A DNA stretch of 64,000 nt, taken from the NCBI RefSeq assembly GCF_023091745.1, contig NC_068926.1, positions 67,640,001-67,704,000 on the forward strand. The letters run 5' to 3'. Of the stretch, positions 58,160 through 64,000 are shown in pieces; the stretch's first letter is position 1; every line of letters begins with the position of its first letter. Position numbers and translations under genes: made by a program. Source of the DNA: Budorcas taxicolor. Lineage: Eukaryota; Chordata; Mammalia; Artiodactyla; Bovidae. Under the pieces are notes generated by a model. The model worked only from the letters and a program-made list of their open reading frames with translations, did not search any database and was not told where the DNA came from.

Positions 58160-58490
58160 CCATTGCCCTACTCACTGGAAGTTAGGCATGGACAAGTGAG
58201 TTGCTTTGCCCAATGAAATGCGAGTAGAGGCGATGTGATTCGGCCAGATGAAGCACTGAAGGGCTGGACTGCAACATTCCATTCCCTCTTCCCCTGCCCC
58301 ACTGACTGGGGAAACTGTGCTCCACCCGGATGGTGCCTCTGGAGGAAGATGGAGCCACGGCTGGCCTGGCTCAGCGACCTGCCCCTGAGGGTTGCATGAG
58401 CCTGTGGTGGGCTGGGTGCGACCATAACACCTTGTTGCTTTAGGGCCACTAAGATTTGTGGGCTGTTGTTTCCTCATCAGACCCTAATAC
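58160..58490. repeat. Possible ancient non-autonomous repeat, family not named
   Basis: GCCCAATGAAATGCGAGTAG, a central GC-rich part, then TTGTTGCTTTAGGGCCACTA and GATTTGTGGGCTGTTGTTTC give a layout I associate with old MaLR or DNA-transposon relics. A similar layout appears at 61990-62395 (GATGCCTGGAGCTTTAGCAG, TTGTTTAAGCCATTGTAAAT). Confidence 0.3.
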
Positions 58491-59405
58491 ATCCTGATGG
58501 ATATGCCATTTAATATCAGTACTCCAAGACTTGTCATAATCTACAATTTCAAACTGTCCTAAAAAGTCTATGTGAGAAGAGAGCTACCTATTAACAGACA
58601 TTTCATGATGGGATTTTGCTTTTTTGCATTTCTTTTTCTTGGTCATCCATGCCTCTGGATGTTCTAAATTCTAGCCCTGGATCAAGTGAGACCACTAAAA
58701 TCCATAAACTTGAACCAAATTACCTTTGACTCACACCGAATAGGCTGCAGTGAATTGAGGTTTTACTTGAATGCCCTAAGGTTAGCTGGTTTGTTTTTGA
58801 TTCAAGTTTGATAGTAGAAAAAGCACGATGAAATCTATTATAATCTTTGCTGGTAAAAAACAATTTGATAGTATAAATTTTGTCAACAAAATCTGTTATA
58901 TAAAACCTCTTGGGAAATGTCTTTTAGAATTCAATTTTCCTTCCTCTGAGGAACTCTTGCTCCTATCTTTTGGGTGGTGAGAATAGTTCTTTTCTCTTTT
59001 TGCTTTGGCCACCAGGAAGCTCTGACTTGAATATGAAGCTCTGTTTAACAACTATTTTAGCCTTCATGGGCTCATGTTTAGGCTCTTTCCCTTAATTTTG
59101 GTGTCCTACTTTTATTTGTATTTCCCTGATACTGATTTTCTATTTCTACTGTATCATCATTAGATAAGTAAAATCCTTTATAGAATGAAACAAGTTATAA
59201 GTAAGCAATCAATCAAAACCCCTTTTCACATCTGTTGTACACTCAGCTGACCTTGCCTTGGTAACCTACCCACCACCCTAGCCTGTCACTTCTTGGCTTT
59301 GCCTCAATTTGTTTCTTTGACCCTGTTCTACCAACTTTAAACAACCCAGAAGCACCCATTACTTAGAGATGGCTCTTTATGATGGGAAGACGCTGTGACC
59401 AGAAT
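58491..59405. other. Intronic sequence, nothing recognised
   Basis: AT-rich unique-looking sequence with no open frame of note. Confidence 0.4.
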
Positions 59406-59409
59406 TAGA

Positions 59410-59540
59410 AGTTTCCTGTTCTACCACATCCCTGTTTCACACTCTTAGGAAAAGTTACTAATTCTCTTGGCCTCAAGTTTTCATCTATCTCAGACGGTTG
59501 TTATGAAGATCAAATAAAACTGGATACCACTGTTTTATAG
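59410..59540 (+). repeat. MIR SINE relic
   Basis: TTCTCTTGGCCTCAAGTTTT, CATCTATCTCAGACGGTTGT and TATGAAGATCAAATAAAACT follow the forward MIR order. Confidence 0.5.
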
Positions 59541-59838
59541 TCCATTTTCTAGTACATCGGTATTATTCCAAACAGCTCATTTATCAAAGTGCTCGATATT
59601 ACTAATAACAAAATCAAAATATGCCACTCACTCTAACTTTATTTTACCATAGAGTGTAATTCACTGTCTTAAGATGCCATCGTATTTCCAAAGTGAGTAT
59701 ACCACAGGGAGCTTGATAACAGTTCATATCATCTAAGGATAGTGCAAAATCAAGGGCTCTAGGAATACTATAGCCAACTTCTGTATGTGATGAGAGCAAT
59801 GGAGCCCATTTCCTTGAGAGTCTCATGTGGGAGAGGAG

Positions 59839-59867
59839 CCCCCCCCCCCCCCCCCCCCCCCCCCCCC
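59839..59867 (+). repeat. Homopolymer of 29 C
   Basis: An uninterrupted run of 29 C within otherwise ordinary intron. The flanking open frames on both strands (59644-60020) are proline or glycine artefacts of the run. Confidence 0.9.
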
Positions 59868-60182
59868 GCCAAGGGCATCTGGAAATGCAGAGGGGCAATC
59901 TGGGCTGTGATCTGGGGGCCGCAGTGGCAGGCTATGGGCGGGGCTTGCATCATATGCGCAAGCGGAAACTGCCACATCCTCAAATCCTCAAGAGACCACA
60001 CTAAGAAGCACTGGGGCTGAGGTGATCTTATACTCTGGAACCAGTTAATAATCTGAAAAATACAACTTCACTTCTACATACTGTTATATAACAAAACTAA
60101 TTAACTGGGAAGTCTTTTGGCTGGTATCCAATAATTTAAGCAAAAAACTAAGAAACTGAAAACCCTAATTTTAAAATCTAGT

Positions 60183-60340
60183 ATGGGCTTCCCTCGTGGC
60201 TCAGACAGCAAAGAAACCACCTACAGTGCAGGAAACCCAGGTTAAATTCCTGGGTTGGGAAGATCCCCTGGAGAAGAGAATAGCCACCCACTCCAGTATT
60301 CTTGATGGGGAATTCCATGGACAGAGGAGACTGATTGATC
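60183..60340 (+). mobile_element. Bov-tA SINE, truncated at 3' end
   Basis: TGGGCTTCCCTCGTGGCTCA, a decayed B box GGTTAAATTCC at 60240-60250, and GGAAGATCCCCTGGAGAAGA. The copy ends near GGACAGAGGAGACTGA, before the usual tail. Confidence 0.88.
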
Positions 60341-60725
60341 CCTTTCATCAGTTTCTTACTGTGAAATATAATTCAGAAAATATAAATTAAAAGACACCAT
60401 ATATAGGCTTCCTCCCAATTTCATTATAATAATTAACAAAGAAGAGGGGAACTTTTCCCTATGTAATAAAAATAGTAGTAGCAGTAATAATGACAATAAT
60501 ATACAAAATACTTCTTTGTGATCACATTCAATACTAATGACAACACAAAACAATTGTGTGACTCCCAGATATGCAATTTCAGCTCAGAGTTCTTCCCTAA
60601 ACATTAATCTCATAAATCTAATTGCCTAATGGATATACTTCAGATACACCTAAAATTCAATTGTTTCCAAAAATGTTCATTGAATAACTGAACAGAAAAT
60701 CTAACATTTTAGGGCACTTGTTGGT
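60341..60725. other. Intronic sequence, nothing recognised
   Basis: AT-rich stretch with no nameable repeat or coding potential. Confidence 0.4.
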
Positions 60726-60729
60726 TTTT

Positions 60730-60870
60730 AAAGTCTTCAGCCTTCACTATCTTATTTGACTCCAGGACAAAGGCAGAGTAGCTGGGCTGGCTTCTGAAGA
60801 CACTCACAAAGGCCACACAGTCACTAAGTCACACAGTTAGGACTGGAACTCAGGCCCACAGCCTCCCAGC
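60730..60870 (-). repeat. MIR SINE relic
   Basis: CCACACAGTCACTAAGTCAC, then GGACTGGAACTCAGGCCCAC match the reversed MIR head. Confidence 0.55.
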
Positions 60871-63655
60871 CCCACACTTTTCCCCTCGATTACTTCACCC
60901 CTTCGAGAGTCTGAGACAGCAACTGCTACAGAATTCAGCCGTGAGGTCTGCAGTGAGGATAAAGCCCACCTCCTGAGGCTGCACCATTCCATCAACCCAG
61001 AGAGGACGAGAGGATGGCAGGGTCTGCCCAGAGCAACAGGGAGCCCTGGGAACAAACAGGGAAGGGGAGGAGGAGCAGAAGAGCTGGCCAAAAGAACAGC
61101 TCTTCAAAATGATTTCACTTTGCAAATTCAATTGCAAAGACAGATGGATTTTCCAGCATGGCTGGAGAGCAAATTATGAAATCTGCTTTCCCAAGGCAAT
61201 CGGGTCTGAAAAGCTTCATTTTAAAAATTCACAGTGGATAGAAAACTCAAACTCTATGATTGTGTGAAGTGTTCTAGCTAGATTAAGCATAATGCTATCA
61301 AAACAAGTGATTCACATATTCTGCTCATTTTTCTATTAGTATATGGGCTTTTGGCTAGGGCAACTTCAAAAACATGGAGAGCAAAATGGGATTGAAATTG
61401 TGAATCCATTTACTGCTTTCAGTTTTTATTCTCTTTCTGCTTAATTGAGAGAAATTTACTTAGGAAATTAGAGGCTCCTGAGGTGGGCTCACTCATGCAC
61501 ATCACAGAATATTTAAAGGTATATTCCTCTTTTGAACCGCTTTAAATCTGAAACCCCATTCACCTCCTTTATTCAAGGTGTAGACCCAGAGGATCAGAGA
61601 AATCTGTAGAAATCACCTAAACTAGGCTTCCCAAAACATCTGTTAGTTCTTGACACACCTCAACCCTGCTATATCAGGACAAGGTGGGTCCCTGTCTGTC
61701 TATCTTGCCAGACCAGTCACCTGTCCATCTACACACCTATCTCCAGTCAACCACTTCTTGCATGTACATATAAATGAAGGAACCACCCAACCTCTCCCCC
61801 TCTATCACACAAAGAAATGTTAATGCAGAATACTATAATTGTCAAGACCCAGAACAGACAACTTCAATGCTTTTCCTTCTTTTTGTCCTTTAGGTATGCA
61901 TATTTCTATGTTATAGAGATACGATAATATATCAAATTGAACATAATAATCTCAAAAATATTTTCCAGTTTTAAAAATAATACATGTTAAAAAATATTTC
62001 TAGCAGACACAACGTTTGGCTCACCCAGCACTCATTTTCTCTTCCTCCCCTTCCCATGCTGCCTCTGGCTATGGAGTTGGAACTGTAAATATTCACTTTC
62101 CCAGCTTCCTTTGCAGTCAAGGTTGGTTAAGTGACACTACTGTGGACAACAGACAAAAGCACAAGACTGCCAGCATTTTAGGAAAAGTTTTTGATTTTCT
62201 GATAAAAACTGCTTCTCTCAATTTGAACAAGTCATGATGCCTGGAGCTTTAGCAGCCACTGTGTTACAATGAGGTATAAGAAACTAGCATGAAAATATCC
62301 TTAACCTCTGAATCAACATTAGATGTCTCACACTGTTTTGTGAGAAAAATAAGTCCTTCTTTGTTTAAGCCATTGTAAATCAGATTTCTTAGCCAAGGAT
62401 TATTGTCACTACAGTCAATGTAGAAAATACGAAACACAGGAAAACTCTTTATCTACCCACCTACCTACCTCAGTCCATGACTATCTGAGATAATTATTGC
62501 TGACACTTTAGTATAGTTTAATCTGTTTTTGGGCTGGTATAGACTGTTTTATTTCTATCACTGAGACATTACATGTACTGATTTTTAAACATAACTAAAC
62601 CAAAACTCGGTTCTTAAGAGAAGGTAATAATAAAGGAATGTTGATGATGGATACCTGCCATCAAGTTTATGCTCTGACTTAGACCATCCAGTATGTATTT
62701 ACAGCATGCAGACAGCCATTTCTCAAGTTTCTGGGTGATGAAAGCAGTTATTATGTTGCTCTCTACAGCTCTGATCTGCTGAATAAAACCTGTTTTGAGT
62801 CCAACAATTCTTCTGATAGTGTTTTAACAATGTAAAAACAAGCAACTCTTAGGAAGTGCTGGGAAAGAACTACATCAGGTACACAGGCTTTGGGGGTTTC
62901 ACACTTGACAACAGATTTCATTTGAAATAGGGGGTAAAGGATATGGCAAAAGAAACAGATTTCCTGGTGTTGGTCAGGAGCCAAAGAAGGGCAGTTGACA
63001 TGTACACAACAGGTTCATAGAAGCCACTTCACGATATACCAGCCAACGGAAACGTGGAAGATACAGCTCAAGGCTAACACTTCCTAATTTGCGTCTTTGT
63101 TTCTAGGTTCTTCTCTTCTACATCCCAACAGAGTTCGCTCTCCAATGATTCAGCTTTACACTGCTCAGTTCTACTTTCATTGGCAGATTTTACATGTTTA
63201 GATTCTCTGCAGTTCTTCTTCTATCGCTCATCTTCTTTTTCATCTGACCTCTTTTTCATATCATTCTGCTTTCTTCTTCCAGTTTTCTACTCCCATCTCA
63301 TGTCTTTTTGCACCTACTACGGGCACCAAATTCATATAAGCTTTTCTCTTAGTTCCCATAGTAAACATTATTTAAGGGTCTGTGTACCTTGTGACAATCA
63401 GTGTTGCCTCTCCCTCATTTTGTAGCATTTTTTCATTTATCTCTATTTTTTTCTTGTTTAACCTCCAAATAAAGCAAGGTGTGTCTAATATTTACTCATA
63501 AATAAAGTACAGTGTTTGTAGTCCAGTGGGATTTGACCGAATCCTCCATTGCATGGGCTCTGGCTAAATCCCAGTCTCAGATCTGTCATGAGATGACAGA
63601 ATGATGATGTATATAATGCCTCACTCAATTCCCAGTGTATAATAATATCCATTTT
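60871..63655. other. Intronic sequence, no gene recognised
   Basis: Contains the doubtful relic at 61990-62395. Small frames at 62763-62984 minus and 63180-63425 plus have no family features. Confidence 0.4.
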
Positions 63656-63660
63656 AATAA

Positions 63661-63875
63661 TTAAAATTATTGAGGACTTATTATGTGCCAGGCACTATTT
63701 TAAACATTTACATATGTCAATATGATTCTCAAAAGAGCATATGATTTAAGTACTATAATTATCCTCACATTCTAGACAAGCCCACAGAGAGGTTAAGGAA
63801 CTTACCCATGGTCATGTGACTAGAAAGTGGCAGGCAGGGATTTGAACCAGGCAATCTGATTCTAGAATTCAAGAG
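63661..63875 (-). repeat. MIR SINE, near full length
   Basis: TTATTATGTGCCAGGCACTA, GACAAGCCCACAGAGAGGTT, AAGTGGCAGGCAGGGATTTG and AACCAGGCAATCTGATTCTA give the whole reversed MIR order. Confidence 0.8.
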
Positions 63876-64000
63876 TTTAGCCAGCACATTTGGTACCATT
63901 TAATGGCATCTGGACAATAAACAATTAATCAAGGCTTCTGTGAAGAAGATGCAGGTGGATAAGGTGGGATCTGGGGAGGTACAACTAAGCTCGATAACTT

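Larger units (their letters stand above)
1..64000 (-). other. TTC28: TTC28 gene body, internal part (six exons plus introns)
   Basis: All six coding exons lie on the minus strand in order, so the window is read right to left as one partial transcription unit. Visible introns are 1255, 3474, 1667, 2037 and 1948 bp. The upstream intron is at least 18.0 kb (45996 to the right edge) and up to 33.1 kb downstream (33123 to the left edge) shows no recognised exon. TTC28 is known as a very long gene for a large TPR protein (also called TPRBK) reported at the mitotic spindle midzone and midbody. That the edges are still intron is inference: no start codon exon, CpG-island promoter, stop exon or polyadenylation exon was found. 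Confidence 0.85.

Noticed and set aside
59644..60020. Gly- and Pro-rich open frames around 59850
   Set aside because: Produced by the 29-C run; not coding.
1..64000. CRISPR arrays, operons, phage or plasmid modules
   Set aside because: The spaced repeats are SINEs and LINEs in a mammalian intron; there are no regular spacers and no prokaryotic gene organisation.
1..64000. An intact L1 source element like the one known in human TTC28
   Set aside because: All L1 pieces here are truncated and lack open ORF2; nothing resembles a full-length active L1.

Overview
This window is mammalian, and specifically ruminant, nuclear DNA. It contains long spliced introns, MIR and L2 relics found across mammals, and many copies of three ruminant repeat groups: BovB (an RTE-clade LINE), tRNA-headed Bov-tA/Bov-A2 SINEs, and a ruminant L1 3' end. 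The species cannot be fixed from sequence alone; cattle or a close bovid is most likely.

The only gene I can support is an internal part of TTC28 (tetratricopeptide repeat domain 28), transcribed on the minus strand. Six coding exons lie at 45995-44654, 43398-42875, 39400-39291, 37623-37494, 35456-35238 and 33289-33124. All use GT-AG splice sites, and the codon phase matches at all five joins. They give about 830 codons: roughly 18 TPR units followed by the start of the CHAT (caspase/HetF-associated) domain. The 5' exons, the promoter, and the exons carrying the rest of CHAT and the C-terminus are not visible. Everything else appears to be intron.

Layout. 1-33123 is the downstream intron sequence (3' of the last visible exon in gene orientation). 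It is crowded with BovB copies (1-1430, 11386-12697, 20126-20478, 25963-26683, 27325-28425) and SINEs. It also holds a 6.8-kb old L1/HAL1-type LINE (6505-13330) interrupted by a Tigger1-type DNA transposon, Bov SINEs and a BovB. 28430-48215 holds the six exons and has almost no ruminant-specific repeats. 45996-64000 is the upstream intron, with a long 5'-truncated BovB (50263-52875), another BovB in the opposite direction (54346-55198), a ruminant L1 3' end inserted in an older L1 (56284-57125), three Bov-tA SINEs and a 29-base C homopolymer (59839-59867).

I found no new biochemical system. Most worth a second look are the TPR-CHAT architecture, which is shared with bacterial HetF/Craspase-type proteins; the inverted BovB pairs, which could make double-stranded structure in the TTC28 pre-mRNA; an unnamed repeat pair at 18725/36147; candidate conserved noncoding blocks; and the poly-C and poly-G tracts. 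No RNA genes, CRISPR arrays or independent intronic protein genes were seen.
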